DNA of 64,000 bases from an uncultured bacterium (GCA_949296775.1 CASFQA010000001.1:556533-620532), one strand, 5' to 3'; counted from the stretch's first letter, positions 34,418 to 44,269 are shown. The notes: a model not told the origin generated them from the sequence alone. Made by a program: numbers and translations.

Positions 34418-35367
34418 TTCGAAAAATCCTCGATGCGATGCTCCCAAATCCAATCCAGCCCTTCCGCGGCTTCGTATTCCAAATATTGGCGATTAAAGTA
34501 ACCACATAAAAATAAAATGAAATTGACATCATCTCCAAAAGCCGTTTTCAACTGTTGAATTTTGACAGCCTCCTCTTTACGGCGCTTATTGACATTTGCA
34601 AAATCGCCGGCTGATTTGCATTCAATCATCAGCGGTAAATCGACGACGCTATCTTGCTTGCGCTTGATTAGAACATCAATAGGTATATTGACAGGCTTAT
34701 TGGATTTGTCTGGCAATTCACCGATAACGACCGTGCGAAACATAAACGTTCCTGGGTTCATCAAATCGAATTTCCCTTTGCCAGTTATATCGATATATCC
34801 GCGACGCTCTAGGTAATTCTTGATTGCATCAAGTTGTCTCGCTTCCTGAGCGTTTCGAATCATTTGATTAGTTTGAGCGCTGCACAGTCTATCAACAATA
34901 ACCGCCAGAGAGACGCTTAACTCATTTGCTTCAGGTTCGCGATTGCTTGATATCCACGGAAATAAACGCCTATCCAACATTGAGGAGAACAGTTTTGCAA
35001 TCTTTTCGAATTTTCCCAAATCGCTTGATCCGTAGTAAACACTATTTGACGAGCGACCGTTTGCCTCAGCCTTTTCGATAAAGTCCCTGCTAACGCCCGC
35101 AAGCCCCGAAAGGCGGTCGCGCGCCAACGGAGGGCAACAGCACATCCGAAGAACTTCAATGATGTTTGAATCAATAAGTAAATGGAGTCCTTTTATATTT
35201 CTGAGAAAATCGGTTTTCCCAAAAGCCACTTCGACCAATTTGGTGACATCCTTTCTAATGCCTTCGAAAGTTTTCGGAGCAAAAGAAATAAACCAATTAT
35301 TAAACTGCTCAATCGATGTTTCCGTATCCGCATCCCATAACTCTGGAGAATTATTGTTTAAGTTCAT
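34405..35367 (-). CDS. XamI-family type II restriction endonuclease
   Basis: 320 residues. The C-terminal part has IDVLIKRKQDSVVDLPLMIECKSAGDFANVNKRRKEEA, where D...E-C-K is the PD-(D/E)XK active site. It is followed by CGYFNRQYLEYEAAEGLDWIWEHRIEDF, typical of the XamI family. XamI itself cuts GTCGAC; whether this enzyme shares that target is not shown. The gene overlaps the methylase by 13 bp, endonuclease first, an order that needs rapid methylase translation. The start ATG 35367 has no strong ribosome site. Like its partner it is AT-rich. Confidence 0.85.
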   Translation of the reverse strand: MNLNNNSPELWDADTETSIEQFNNWFISFAPKTFEGIRKDVTKLVEVAFGKTDFLRNIKGLHLLIDSNIIEVLRMCCCPPLARDRLSGLAGVSRDFIEKAEANGRSSNSVYYGSSDLGKFEKIAKLFSSMLDRRLFPWISSNREPEANELSVSLAVIVDRLCSAQTNQMIRNAQEARQLDAIKNYLERRGYIDITGKGKFDLMNPGTFMFRTVVIGELPDKSNKPVNIPIDVLIKRKQDSVVDLPLMIECKSAGDFANVNKRRKEEAVKIQQLKTAFGDDVNFILFLCGYFNRQYLEYEAAEGLDWIWEHRIEDFSKCGI

Positions 35368-35500
35368 GATAGCCTATCCCACATATCTTCATTGTCTTAA
35401 CCTGCTGCTGAATTTTAACTTATTCAAATTGATTGAGGCTATAGATGATTCGTATTCCTCGAAGAACTTTGCAGACATTGGATAGATTAAACGTTTTAGT

Positions 35501-36118
35501 CTAAATACTTTTACCGTCTGCCTTATGCAAAGCTAGGTCATAGGTTATTTCGAACCGATACCAAGACGGTCGGAAATCAAATCGTCCGGCTTTGATACTC
35601 TCCGTTGATATGCGACAAGAACAAACCGGTCCTCGGCGATAGAAACAGACATCGCATTCGTATCCTTTGGACTCAACGTATTCCACGAACTCAAGCATTG
35701 ACCGCTTACGGGTATCGACCGGTAGGACCGCCTCACCGCCAAGTTCGGTTATGAACATCAATCGATGTCCATCATCATGAATGTATTCGGAGGCGAGGAT
35801 ATAACCGATCCGCTTTAACCTGTTGAAGAGATCCAGCTCGATATCGACATCCATCGTCGCATGACGGCTTTCCTTGCCGACCTTAAAGGTAAAGCATCCC
35901 TCTTTGAGGGGTTCAACCTCCTCCGCCTCGAATGCTCGGTCCAATACCTCGATGATTCGCGGGAAACAATTAATATGATGCCGTTCATCAAGCAGATAAT
36001 GTTCCTTCCAAATTGAGACATAGAACACTGTCTGATCCCCCCTTATCCCTTCGATCAATAAGCGGTTAACCCCCATCGCCTCGAGATAGGACTTCAATAA
36101 CGCTTTGGTCAGCTTCAT
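35501..36118 (-). CDS. Unknown protein, paralogue of its upstream neighbour
   Basis: 205 residues, mixed alpha/beta, soluble. It starts MKLTKALLKSYLEAMGVNRL, closely parallel to MQLTKQILIEYLGFLGVKEE of the preceding gene. Both contain a repeated order of blocks: Y-L-(L/F)-(D), N-x-(D)-(R/C)-FP-(R/Y)-I, LDR-(A/T)-F, KGC-(F/Y)-x-F-(K/R)-V, RLK, G-(Y/F). Its ATG overlaps the preceding TGA (ATGA), so the two are coupled. The family is not known to me. The tandem arrangement suggests a heterodimer or divergence after duplication. Confidence 0.65.
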   Translation of the reverse strand: MKLTKALLKSYLEAMGVNRLLIEGIRGDQTVFYVSIWKEHYLLDERHHINCFPRIIEVLDRAFEAEEVEPLKEGCFTFKVGKESRHATMDVDIELDLFNRLKRIGYILASEYIHDDGHRLMFITELGGEAVLPVDTRKRSMLEFVEYVESKGYECDVCFYRRGPVCSCRISTESIKAGRFDFRPSWYRFEITYDLALHKADGKSI

Positions 36119-36645
36119 TTGCTGGCCCTACCAAAGCCTAAGTCTTGATGACAACGGTAAGTGATAACGAATTCGTGACTATCGCTCATCCGATACCTCC
36201 ATCCTCTTTTGCGGATATCCTCTTCCAGCTCTTTTAACTGATTAACCCGAATCCCCGCCGATTCAATGAACCCTGCCTTAATACGCAGGACGTATCCATC
36301 GTCCCCGACCATCAAGGGATTGATATGGAAACCGGCATCCTTCAAACGAAGGAATATGTCCTTAGCCGCCTCATACTCCATCACGGAGTGCTGGCTATAG
36401 ACGAATACCCGGAACTCATAACATCCCTTCCTCATCCACTTCTCCGGGGTGACCCTGAACGTCCGGTCAAGGGCTTTGACGATATAGGGGAACCTATCGA
36501 TGTTCTTCTCTATGTCGAATAGATAGGGGTCCTTCTTAATCGATGCCGCCAAGCACCACTTCCCCCGGTCGATACTTTGAATCGATTCCTCCTTAACCCC
36601 GAGGAACCCTAGATACTCAATCAATATTTGCTTCGTCAACTGCAT
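36115..36645 (-). CDS. Unknown protein, paralogue of its downstream neighbour
   Basis: 176 residues from ATG 36645, chosen because AAGGAGGG lies eight bases upstream and the paralogue starts at the same place. It has conserved blocks shared with 35501-36118 (LLxF/D, FPYIVKALDRTFRV, KGCYEFRVFV, FLRLKDAG). No membrane segment or signal. It overlaps the upstream gene by 10 bp, so it belongs to the same leftward transcript as the WYL regulator and the leucine-rich-repeat genes. No function assigned. Confidence 0.65.
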   Translation of the reverse strand: MQLTKQILIEYLGFLGVKEESIQSIDRGKWCLAASIKKDPYLFDIEKNIDRFPYIVKALDRTFRVTPEKWMRKGCYEFRVFVYSQHSVMEYEAAKDIFLRLKDAGFHINPLMVGDDGYVLRIKAGFIESAGIRVNQLKELEEDIRKRGWRYRMSDSHEFVITYRCHQDLGFGRASK

Positions 36646-37148
36646 AACCATTCCCTCCTTAAATGCGATTCCAAACTGATTAATAGTCCTTCCCCTTGCC
36701 GGATATCGGCACAAACCGCCTGGCTGAACTTCCTAAATAGCCTCATCGCCCCCTCCCTTTGCCCATCCGTCCAATGAGGATATCCATCCATCGACATAAT
36801 CTTGATTTCGAAGCCATCAAGGAAATAGTCATAGACCTGCCGCGATCTTAAGCCCAGTTCCTCGGCCAATAAGCCAATCCCCTTGATCTGGGCGATGGCA
36901 ATCGCTCCAATGCCTCCATCAAAGCATTCATCCATTAGGCCGAGGAAGAGCCGAATGAACTGACATCCCGCATCAAGGGCCAATTTATTCAGCGCCCATC
37001 CAGCAGGATCCCGGTTAGCCAGGATCCCCTTCGTATCTGAGGCCCTCGGCCTCTTAAACGATGATTCGTATCCCGGCCAGACCCTTGAAAGCGTCCCGCC
37101 GTATTTGCCTTTCATCTTCCCCCCCGATTCGACTATTAAAGAACCCAT
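36636..37148 (-). CDS. Unknown protein with a possible helix-turn-helix
   Basis: 170 residues (or 159 if it starts at the ATG at 37115, which has a G-rich stretch just ahead). The segment IKGIGLLAEELGLRSRQVYDYFLDGFEIKI looks like a helix-turn-helix (A-E-E-L-G-L-x-x-R-Q-V-Y). The N-terminus is basic (KYGGTLSRVWPGYESSFKRP). It could be a DNA-binding accessory protein. It overlaps the following gene, and the WYL gene ends 50 bp upstream. Confidence 0.55.
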   Translation of the reverse strand: MGSLIVESGGKMKGKYGGTLSRVWPGYESSFKRPRASDTKGILANRDPAGWALNKLALDAGCQFIRLFLGLMDECFDGGIGAIAIAQIKGIGLLAEELGLRSRQVYDYFLDGFEIKIMSMDGYPHWTDGQREGAMRLFRKFSQAVCADIRQGEGLLISLESHLRREWLCS

Positions 37149-37197
37149 GGCTCGGACAAAGAGGACGCCGGGGCAGCCTAGCGCCCCAACCTCTTCC

Positions 37198-38517
37198 TTA
37201 TTCTTCCCCCAATTGGGCCTTAAGTTCGCCTAATCCCTCTTCAAGCGAATCAATCCGCTTATCGAGGAGGCGGCAAAGAACCAACTCGGCTTGCGATTCG
37301 CCCCGCTTCTTGGTCAAACGGCGGATGGCCAGCTCGAAATAGGGATAGAGCTCCCTCCGGGGATTGAGGACAAAGCCATCGATTAGGGTTTCATCAACCC
37401 GCCAGTCCTCGGCTTGCGAAAGGACCTTGGCCTGCTCAAGGGTCAATCCCTTGTTCAGCTTGGCGTTGCATTCGGGGATCGACCCGTTAGCCAAGGCAAA
37501 AGCGAACATCGCGTATCCTTGTTCGGACATCAATCGATCCTTGGCCGTCAAATCGATGTATTGGCCCGACAAGGCGGCGAGGGATTCCTGGCTGTAACGC
37601 CCGTTATAGATAAGGGAAGAGATGAATACCAAGAGGCTATGATGGAGCCTCTTCCCAAGCGGGGTATCCTCGTTTGGGAGGTCGTATAAGCCAAGGATCC
37701 GTCCCCGCTCAATGGCCCGTTCCCAAGATAGGGTCGGCATCCTCCTTCCCTTAAGGAGAGAACGCCGATACGGGAGCAAGTCATAATAGGCCGACTCGGC
37801 CATGTCCATGCTCGGGGGTTCACTCAGGAACGAGTAGAGGGTCAGCCCATTCCATCCGTATTCGAAGAACCCCTGGGAGGAGAGGAGGAACTTATCCTTA
37901 TTGGCATAGATCCCTTCCGGGGCGGGGGCGAGTTTGGCGACCTCCCCTAATTTGACGGTCCGGTGCTCTTTGTCGTCATTAAGGGTGAAGCAATAGAGGT
38001 CTAGGGCATAGTCATGGTCTTCCGCCGAATAGGTAAGCCCGGCGAAGAGGGCGGGGAGCTTCCGCCCGTCTTTCGTATAGAGGATCCCGACCTCTTTCGA
38101 GTCGATATAGGCCCTGACGTCCTCTAAGATCCCGATGCAGGATTCATAGCCATCGCCTTTAAGGGGGACGGAGGATGCCAATTGCTTGGCGGTGTAAGAA
38201 GAGAACAAAGAACGGATCCCCTCGCCGAGGTGCCGCTTATCGGCTAAGGAGAGGGAGGAATCGCCAATGGTCTTAAGCAAGATCACCGCCTCGTCGACGT
38301 TGAACACCCGGGAATCGAGGTAATAGCCTCTTTTATCGGAAGCGACGATGTCGAAGCCAGCCTCCAGCAGCCTTTTGAAGGCGGCGTTCACCGTCTTCCG
38401 GTCGAGCGGCTTCCCCTTCTCGTCGACTATCCGGCTGGCGATCTGCCCTTGGGTAAGGGGATGCTCCTTATCGGTTTGCCAGAGCACATTGATTATCCTT
38501 AAGGTGTTGTCCTGCAT
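37198..38517 (-). CDS. Helix-turn-helix regulator with WYL-like domain
   Basis: 439 residues. An N-terminal winged helix (ITNVLW-like LRIINVLWQTDKEHPLTQGQIASRI...DRKTVNAAFKRLLEAGFDI, residues 5-55) precedes a region built like WYL proteins (VGILYTKDGRKLPALFAGLTYSAEDHDYALDLYCFTLNDD...HRTVKLGEVAKL). WYL regulators often control defence islands, sensing nucleic acid or nucleotides. It has its own TATACT box and AAAGGAGAG site, so it can be transcribed separately from the leucine-rich-repeat gene 60 bp upstream. A C-terminal ~200-residue helical part is unassigned. Confidence 0.75.
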   Translation of the reverse strand: MQDNTLRIINVLWQTDKEHPLTQGQIASRIVDEKGKPLDRKTVNAAFKRLLEAGFDIVASDKRGYYLDSRVFNVDEAVILLKTIGDSSLSLADKRHLGEGIRSLFSSYTAKQLASSVPLKGDGYESCIGILEDVRAYIDSKEVGILYTKDGRKLPALFAGLTYSAEDHDYALDLYCFTLNDDKEHRTVKLGEVAKLAPAPEGIYANKDKFLLSSQGFFEYGWNGLTLYSFLSEPPSMDMAESAYYDLLPYRRSLLKGRRMPTLSWERAIERGRILGLYDLPNEDTPLGKRLHHSLLVFISSLIYNGRYSQESLAALSGQYIDLTAKDRLMSEQGYAMFAFALANGSIPECNAKLNKGLTLEQAKVLSQAEDWRVDETLIDGFVLNPRRELYPYFELAIRRLTKKRGESQAELVLCRLLDKRIDSLEEGLGELKAQLGEE

Positions 38518-38577
38518 TTTCGCTCTCCTTTAATTACGGCGATAGTATAGATATTCCTTCGATTTACTGGGGGTATT

Positions 38578-40791
38578 CTATCGCTTCTGTCCGTTATTTT
38601 GGACAAGATTTTCAATTGGGTTGTCTTTGAAGGCCCTATCCCCGACGAGGCAATCGGTAGGCAAGCCGGTGAGTTCGTATATTCCCGCCCCTCCAAAAGC
38701 CTTAGCCCCGATCTTCTTCAGGGTCGAGGGCAAAGAAAGCGACTCAATCGGGGTATGGGCGAAGGCATTATCCCCTATCTCCTCCACCCCCTCGGGGATA
38801 AGAAGCGCGGGTTGGCTTAAATCGACGGAGGCGAAGGCCGCTTCGGGGATAACCTTGATTTTGTTTCCTTTGAACCCAATGGTCCGAAAACTCGCCTCAT
38901 GCCCCACCGTCGGCCCAAGCCACTCGACCGAGGCGGGAATCATAAGCGGGTACCCCTGCTGGTAACCCCGCATGGCGCCTTCGCCAATCGACTTAACCCC
39001 CTCCGGCAGGCGGAGCCGGCCAAAGGCGAAGACCACTTCCTCCTTCCGTTTATCGATGAGGCAGTCATAGCCATCTTCAAAGCGATAGTTCCCCTCTTCC
39101 GGGATTTCGATACGCTCGATGTTGGGGCAATTGACGAATTGCCAAGGAACGATATTATCCAAGGAGGCGGGGAGAAAGACCAGTTTTAGGCAATGGAGCT
39201 CGCTGAAGGCGCACCGTTCCAGTTTCTTGACCCCTTCCCCCAAAACTATCTCCTCTAACTTCGGGCACGCCCAAAGGAAGTGCTCGGGGATGGCGGGGAT
39301 GCTGCCGGGGATGACGAGCCGAGTGAGGTTCATCATGTAATCGAAGGCCCCTCTATCCAAGGAGGCGACCGAATCGGGCACGATAAGCTCTTCGATATCG
39401 CTATAGGCGAAGGCCTGATAGCCAATCCGCTTGATATCGGGGGTGAAATAGAAGCCATCGAGGGCCAAAAGCAAAGTCCCCGCCTTGTCGATGAGGCCAT
39501 ACCCTTTGGTGATGGTTAAGCCCGAGTTATCACCTTCTAACGCCACCTCTTTGACTTTCCCGTGGATTTGCCCGCGGAGCCCATAGCGTTTTAGGCGCGG
39601 GAAATGGGGGCCGAGGATGAGCTTATCGACGTCGCCGATGGATAAGCCGTCGAAGCAAGGGCTATCAAGATAAAGGGTATGGAAACGTTTCCCCTTCACC
39701 GCGGGCAAATCGCAGTCCATGCCCGGGGCGAGGGAAAGGATGGAGGAGGGGACGAGGAAATCAACGGGGGGATTGACGAACGCCCCCGCTGCGATGGCTT
39801 TAGCCGAAGGGGGGATGACGCTTTCCGGCCCGCCGAGGACGAGGGTATGGTCTTCCTTCCGGATTAGGCAATTCCCCTCGGCATAGAAATAGGGGTTATC
39901 CTCGCTAGCGGAGAAATAGGCGAGGTTAGAAGCCTCCTCCATCGCCCATCTCCCAAACTCCTCCACCCCTTTGCCAAGGTGGAGCCGCTTCAGGTTGGGT
40001 GATTCGGCAATCGCGGCGCAATCGAACTCGACGACCGAGTCGGGGGCAATAAGTTCAATCCGGCTCTTGCCCCCGATGGCCATGGTCTCGATGCGCTTGA
40101 CGAAAGGCGGGATTTCCTGGGTGGCGGGAAGATAAAGCAAGTCATCGCTTTCTTTCTCGACCAAGGCCCCCTCAAGCGGATAGTAGTATTCGTTATCTGG
40201 GTCGACGAAGAACCCAGATTCGGGGTCATCGAAGCCCAAGCGGATGGGATAGCCGACAAAGCCCGCGTGCCGCCCTAAGAACACCTTCAGCCCTTTGACC
40301 GGGCGGACGCTGAATTTGATAAGGCTATCGAAATAGAGGGAACGGGCTTTCATCTTTTGGAAGTCCAAATGGGCCCACTCGACGCTGGAGGGGAGATGGA
40401 GTTCATCGCCGTTATAGCCATCAAGCGCCCCTTCCTCGATGACCTCCGTCCCCCTCGGGATCGCCCCCTTAGCCGAATAGAAGAGCCGGCCCTCCTTCTT
40501 AGCGAAAAGGATAGAGGGGTCGTCATCGAGGAACCGCTTATTCCCCTTCAGGAAATGAACGCGGACTTTGGCCGAGGAATCGACCTCAAACGATTTAATG
40601 GATTCGAGGGTCGCGGGGAGATAGACCTCGCAAGCGATATCGGCGAAGCGGAGGGCACCCAGTTTCCTCACCCCCTCTTGGACATGGATTTCCTTTCGAT
40701 GGTTGACCAGATCGGTAGTGAGGTTGACGCCGTCTTCCTGGATATAGGCCATCTCGCCTTCGAACCGGACCGCAGTATCTATGGCTTTCAT
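38578..40791 (-). CDS. Cytoplasmic BspA-type leucine-rich-repeat protein C
   Basis: 737 residues from ATG 40791 (AGGAGG eight bases ahead, TATAGT further up). It consists of LRR_5-type repeats: VRKLGALRFADIACEVYLPATLESI, DIEELIVPDSVASLDRGAFDYM, LTRLVIPGSIPAIPEHFLWACPKLEEIVLGEGVKKLERCAFSEL and ALLIPEGVEEIGDNAFAHTPIESLSLPSTLKKIGAKAF. There is no signal peptide, lipobox or membrane helix, unlike most BspA-family surface proteins, so it should be cytoplasmic. It is the third of three paralogues in a row. The role may be protein-protein recognition. Confidence 0.8.
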   Translation of the reverse strand: MKAIDTAVRFEGEMAYIQEDGVNLTTDLVNHRKEIHVQEGVRKLGALRFADIACEVYLPATLESIKSFEVDSSAKVRVHFLKGNKRFLDDDPSILFAKKEGRLFYSAKGAIPRGTEVIEEGALDGYNGDELHLPSSVEWAHLDFQKMKARSLYFDSLIKFSVRPVKGLKVFLGRHAGFVGYPIRLGFDDPESGFFVDPDNEYYYPLEGALVEKESDDLLYLPATQEIPPFVKRIETMAIGGKSRIELIAPDSVVEFDCAAIAESPNLKRLHLGKGVEEFGRWAMEEASNLAYFSASEDNPYFYAEGNCLIRKEDHTLVLGGPESVIPPSAKAIAAGAFVNPPVDFLVPSSILSLAPGMDCDLPAVKGKRFHTLYLDSPCFDGLSIGDVDKLILGPHFPRLKRYGLRGQIHGKVKEVALEGDNSGLTITKGYGLIDKAGTLLLALDGFYFTPDIKRIGYQAFAYSDIEELIVPDSVASLDRGAFDYMMNLTRLVIPGSIPAIPEHFLWACPKLEEIVLGEGVKKLERCAFSELHCLKLVFLPASLDNIVPWQFVNCPNIERIEIPEEGNYRFEDGYDCLIDKRKEEVVFAFGRLRLPEGVKSIGEGAMRGYQQGYPLMIPASVEWLGPTVGHEASFRTIGFKGNKIKVIPEAAFASVDLSQPALLIPEGVEEIGDNAFAHTPIESLSLPSTLKKIGAKAFGGAGIYELTGLPTDCLVGDRAFKDNPIENLVQNNGQKR

Positions 40792-40882
40792 GTTTTCTTT
40801 CCTCCTGTTACGAGGATAACTATAGCGATTCCCACGCCCCATCGGCGTTTTTGCCAATAACTGGGGAAAATAACGGACAGGT

Positions 40883-42241
40883 TTAGTCTGGGATCTCGAT
40901 GGCCTTGCCCTCTAAAGAGAAAAGCTTTCCGTCCTTGATCGCGTAATTGGGGTTTCCCACCGAGAGGAAGACGTTATCCTTCCCGATCGGTTCTTGGAAT
41001 CCCTCGGCGAAGAAAGACGGGGCGATGATGGCTTCCTTCCCCAAATAGACCTGGAAGCGCTCGCCCCGGAAGGCCCCTTTCCCTATCCGAAGCTGGCTAT
41101 TGACGTATACGCGGTCGAGGCAATGGTCGCCGAAGAAGGATTTGGGGGCGATGCTCTTTAGGCTTTTGGGCAAATAGATATCCCTCGGGGAGCAGGGGAA
41201 GGCCCCTTTGGCGATGCGCTTCACCCCCTCGCTCAGCTGGCCATTGGGCGCCCCAAAAAGGAGGGTCTGGCTCTTTTTCTCGATCAGGCAGTTCCGTCTC
41301 ATGTATATATAAGGATTATGCGCCGAGACCCGGATCTTGGGCTGGCTATCATACTCGCAAAGGAAGGGGGCGAAGTCGATCCGCCTCACGCCGCTTCCGA
41401 CCCAGATGAAAGAAGGGCCGCTAGCTAAGCAAAAGGCCAACGCCCCGATCCGCTTCACCCCGTCGGGAATTTGAATAACGTCGGTCTTTACCCCATAGAA
41501 GGCGAAATCGCCGATACATTTGGTTGAGGCGGGGATGATCGGTTTCCCCTTTTCGTCGAAGGAGCCAACAAGCAGTCGGTCGCCATCGAATAAGCCCCCG
41601 TCCTCATAGCGATACGGGCTATGCGGGTTAAGGATGATGAAGGTCAGGCGGTGGCGGATGCCATTAGCATTCGATACCGGCCCAATAGGGAGGATATGGG
41701 CCAATCCCTTGATCACCACTTCCTCCAGCTTATCGCCTAAGAAGAAGGAAGGATGCAGATACGTGAGCCCCTCGATGATTAGGCAGCGGCAATGCAGGTT
41801 CTGCCCCCCATAGACCTGGCGGACCGTCTTCGGGATGAGCAATTCCTCGTCCTCATAGGTCAATACCGACCGGGCTTTGATGCGGCTGATGTCTGGGTCT
41901 TCCGGGATATAGCCAAGCCCCAAAACCAAAGAGTCGGTCCGCTTATCGATTAAGGCCCGGCCGTTGACCGACTTAAAATTCGGATTGTCCTCTTTAACCC
42001 TTATCCTCTTCAATGAAGGGGCCTCCTTGATGTCGAAGCGGAAATCCTCCAGCGAGCTCGGCAATTCGATCGCCTCCAACCGCTTCAGCTCGTCGATTTC
42101 CAAATAGCAGCTAACCGTCCCCTCCGGGACGATAAGCGTCCTCTGCTCGCCCGGGATCTCCGCCCACTCCCCATCGAGCCGGACGGACCCATAGGGCCCG
42201 AAGTAATCGACTTCGTCTTCGAATAGTTCTTCCTCTTCCAT
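40883..42241 (-). CDS. Cytoplasmic BspA-type leucine-rich-repeat protein B
   Basis: 452 residues. A very acidic N-terminus (MEEEELFEDEVDYFGPYGSV) is followed by LRR_5 repeats (LIVPEGTVSCYLEIDELKRLEAIELPSSLEDFRF, CIGDFAFYGVKTDVIQIPDGVKRIGALAFCL, LSEGVKRIAKGAFPCSPRDIYLPKSLKSIAPKSF). No export signal. It aligns block for block with protein A (42310-43715), e.g. RYEDGGLFDGDRLLVGSFDEKG against RYEEGALMEGDKVILGSFEEGG. GGAGGA precedes the ATG. Confidence 0.8.
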   Translation of the reverse strand: MEEEELFEDEVDYFGPYGSVRLDGEWAEIPGEQRTLIVPEGTVSCYLEIDELKRLEAIELPSSLEDFRFDIKEAPSLKRIRVKEDNPNFKSVNGRALIDKRTDSLVLGLGYIPEDPDISRIKARSVLTYEDEELLIPKTVRQVYGGQNLHCRCLIIEGLTYLHPSFFLGDKLEEVVIKGLAHILPIGPVSNANGIRHRLTFIILNPHSPYRYEDGGLFDGDRLLVGSFDEKGKPIIPASTKCIGDFAFYGVKTDVIQIPDGVKRIGALAFCLASGPSFIWVGSGVRRIDFAPFLCEYDSQPKIRVSAHNPYIYMRRNCLIEKKSQTLLFGAPNGQLSEGVKRIAKGAFPCSPRDIYLPKSLKSIAPKSFFGDHCLDRVYVNSQLRIGKGAFRGERFQVYLGKEAIIAPSFFAEGFQEPIGKDNVFLSVGNPNYAIKDGKLFSLEGKAIEIPD

Positions 42242-42309
42242 TCGTCTTCCTCCGCCCCCAATGATAAGGGGCGGGAGAAGGAAGAGGCGGAACTCGCCTT
42301 ATCTGGGGG

Positions 42310-43715
42310 TTATTCCGGACAGGTTTCGGAAGCAAAGAAGGGGATCTCCGCCCCATCGTTATTGAATAGCCGGCCGTCTTTAACATGAAGATTGCGATTC
42401 CCTAGCGAAAGAAAGACGTCCTTGGGAGAGATAAGGCGGAAGCAGGACTTAAAGAAATCACAGGGGACGTCCGCCCCCGGGTTCAAGACGATCGAGACCG
42501 GCCAGCCGAAAGCCCACTTGCCCGCTTGCAGGCGGCTATTGATGGTTACCTTGCAGGGCGAGACGGAGGGCGGAAACGCATCGGATTCGATATATTCAAG
42601 CGAGGATGGCAGCTCGATGGTAAGCGAGGGACAGACAAGCGATCCGGCGGCGATCCGTTTCACCCCCTCGAGGATTCGGCCTCCGTCAAATCCATAAACC
42701 AAGGTTGACTATCTTTGGTTATCAAGCATGAATCTTTCGCGTAAATATATGGGTTGTCGTCAGCCACAGCTAGCTTCACCGCTCGGTAGAAAGCGCCAAA
42801 GGGATTGTACCCCACTTTCCGCAAGCCCGCGCCAATATGAACCTCGCGGGTAAGCTCGCCGGATGAAAACGCCAATTCGTCGATCTCCTCAATCCAATCG
42901 GGAATATTTATTTCATCCGGCGCATACCCGGCAAAGGCATAGGTGCCGATGACACGGGCAGAAGAAGGAATAATCGGGCGGCCGCCTTCTTCGAAAGATC
43001 CGAGGATTACCTTATCCCCTTCCATCAGCGCCCCTTCCTCATAGCGATACTGACAATGCTTATTGAGGAAGACGAACTTGAGCCGTTTTTCAACCTCCCC
43101 ATAGGGAGAGAAAAGCGTTGAGGAGTCGAAATGGGGGCGCCCTTTGACGACGACTTCCTTCAAATTTGGGCTCCGCAGCAAAGCAACCGGAACATCGGTG
43201 TCGCCCTCAATGATGAGCCGCGGGCAATCAAAGGGCGAATCGCCGACGAGAAAACGGACCGAAGCGGGAATGAGGAGCTCCTCATCCGGATAGGTGAGCA
43301 GATAGTCGGTATCGAATTGCTCCACTCCTTCGGGAATATAACCCAGGGCAATTTTAACTATATCGCGGGTTGCCCTGCGCTCTCTCCGGGAAACCGGTTT
43401 GGGACAATCGATCGCGCGGTTCAGCCCTTCATAGCCTTTCGCCAGCAAGCAGCGATCACCTTCGGCTTGATAGAAGGGATTCGCGGCGTCGATGGAGATC
43501 TTTCTTAGCTTAGGGCAATCGTGGACATCGAAATCCACCTCCTCCAGGGAAGCGGGCAAAGCGATGGACTCAAGGATATCAAGCCCCCGAATGCATAACT
43601 CGCACCGCTTAACCCCTTCTTCGATGATAATGGAGCGGGCCCCCGAATCAATATTCACCGTCCGACCATCGCAGATCATCCTCGCTTGGGGCCGAATTAC
43701 TCTCTTCTTATTCAT
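42310..43715 (-). pseudogene. Cytoplasmic leucine-rich-repeat protein A, split by a frameshift
   Basis: The first frame (from ATG 43715; an upstream GTG at 43727 is also possible) gives LRR_5 repeats up to DSCLITKDSQPWFMD. The other frame continues LVYGFDGGRILEGVKRIAAGSLVCPSLTIEL to the stop at 42310. Protein B has CLIEKKSQTLLFGAPNG at that point, so one extra A at the TT of 42705-42706 restores SQTLVYGFDGG. Full length would be ~468 residues, like protein B. No signal peptide. It is the first gene of the three-paralogue array. Confidence 0.8.
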
Positions 43716-43856
43716 GCTTTTGTTCACGTCTTTCGCCCTTGATGATACCCAAAATCAAAAAGGGGGAGGGGCCTCCGCGATCGAAGTACGAAAAATCGGA
43801 CATAAAGACCGGAAATAGATAAGCTCGCCCTCCATTTGGCTAAACTAAATGACGTC

Positions 43857-44189
43857 ATGAGCAAACATTTGGACAGAGTCAGCGCCAAGGAAAAAGCGAG
43901 GCGGCATGCCAAAGCCATCGCTTTGGCCCAAAGAGGATGGATCGCCGTCGGGGGATACCGTTATGAGGCAAGGAAGGGGCGGATCGTCCGTTACTATATG
44001 CGCGGCAAGACCTTTATCAAGAAACAAGGCCATAAGCAAGCGCGGAGATTGGGCAAGAACATCGATTGGCGCGAGGCTATGGACTTCCATCTCCCTGGAG
44101 TCAACCCCCAAAGCAAACTACGGCGGGTCTTCGGCGGCCGCGGCGCCGAGAAAGCCACTTATCACTGCAATGGCTACGACTTGCTTTGA
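43857..44189 (+). CDS. Small basic protein, unknown function
   Basis: 110 residues from ATG 43857, very rich in Lys and Arg (SKHLDRVSAKEKARRHAKAI, MRGKTFIKKQGHKQARRLGK). The repeated GG-Y-R-Y/R-Y-Y motifs could bind nucleic acid. There is no ribosome site; TAAACT lies ten bases before the ATG, and a TGACGTCA palindrome overlaps the start. It is divergent from the leucine-rich-repeat operon. No family recognised. Confidence 0.55.
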   Translation: MSKHLDRVSAKEKARRHAKAIALAQRGWIAVGGYRYEARKGRIVRYYMRGKTFIKKQGHKQARRLGKNIDWREAMDFHLPGVNPQSKLRRVFGGRGAEKATYHCNGYDLL

Positions 44190-44269
44190 GCCGCTTTTTT
44201 ATCGAGCCAAATATCGCTGTTCTCTATTATCAGCAGTCCAACAAACACTCGATAGATAAACATGTTAAA
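44190..44269. other. Gap with long-spaced direct repeats
   Basis: TATCGAGCCA followed by A/T-ATATC occurs at 44201 and again at 44302, 101 bp apart, flanking the operator-like palindrome. No gene seen. Confidence 0.4.

Noticed and set aside
43848..43855. TGACGTCA as a cAMP-type regulatory site
   Set aside because: Eight bases occur by chance, and nothing else supports such regulation here.
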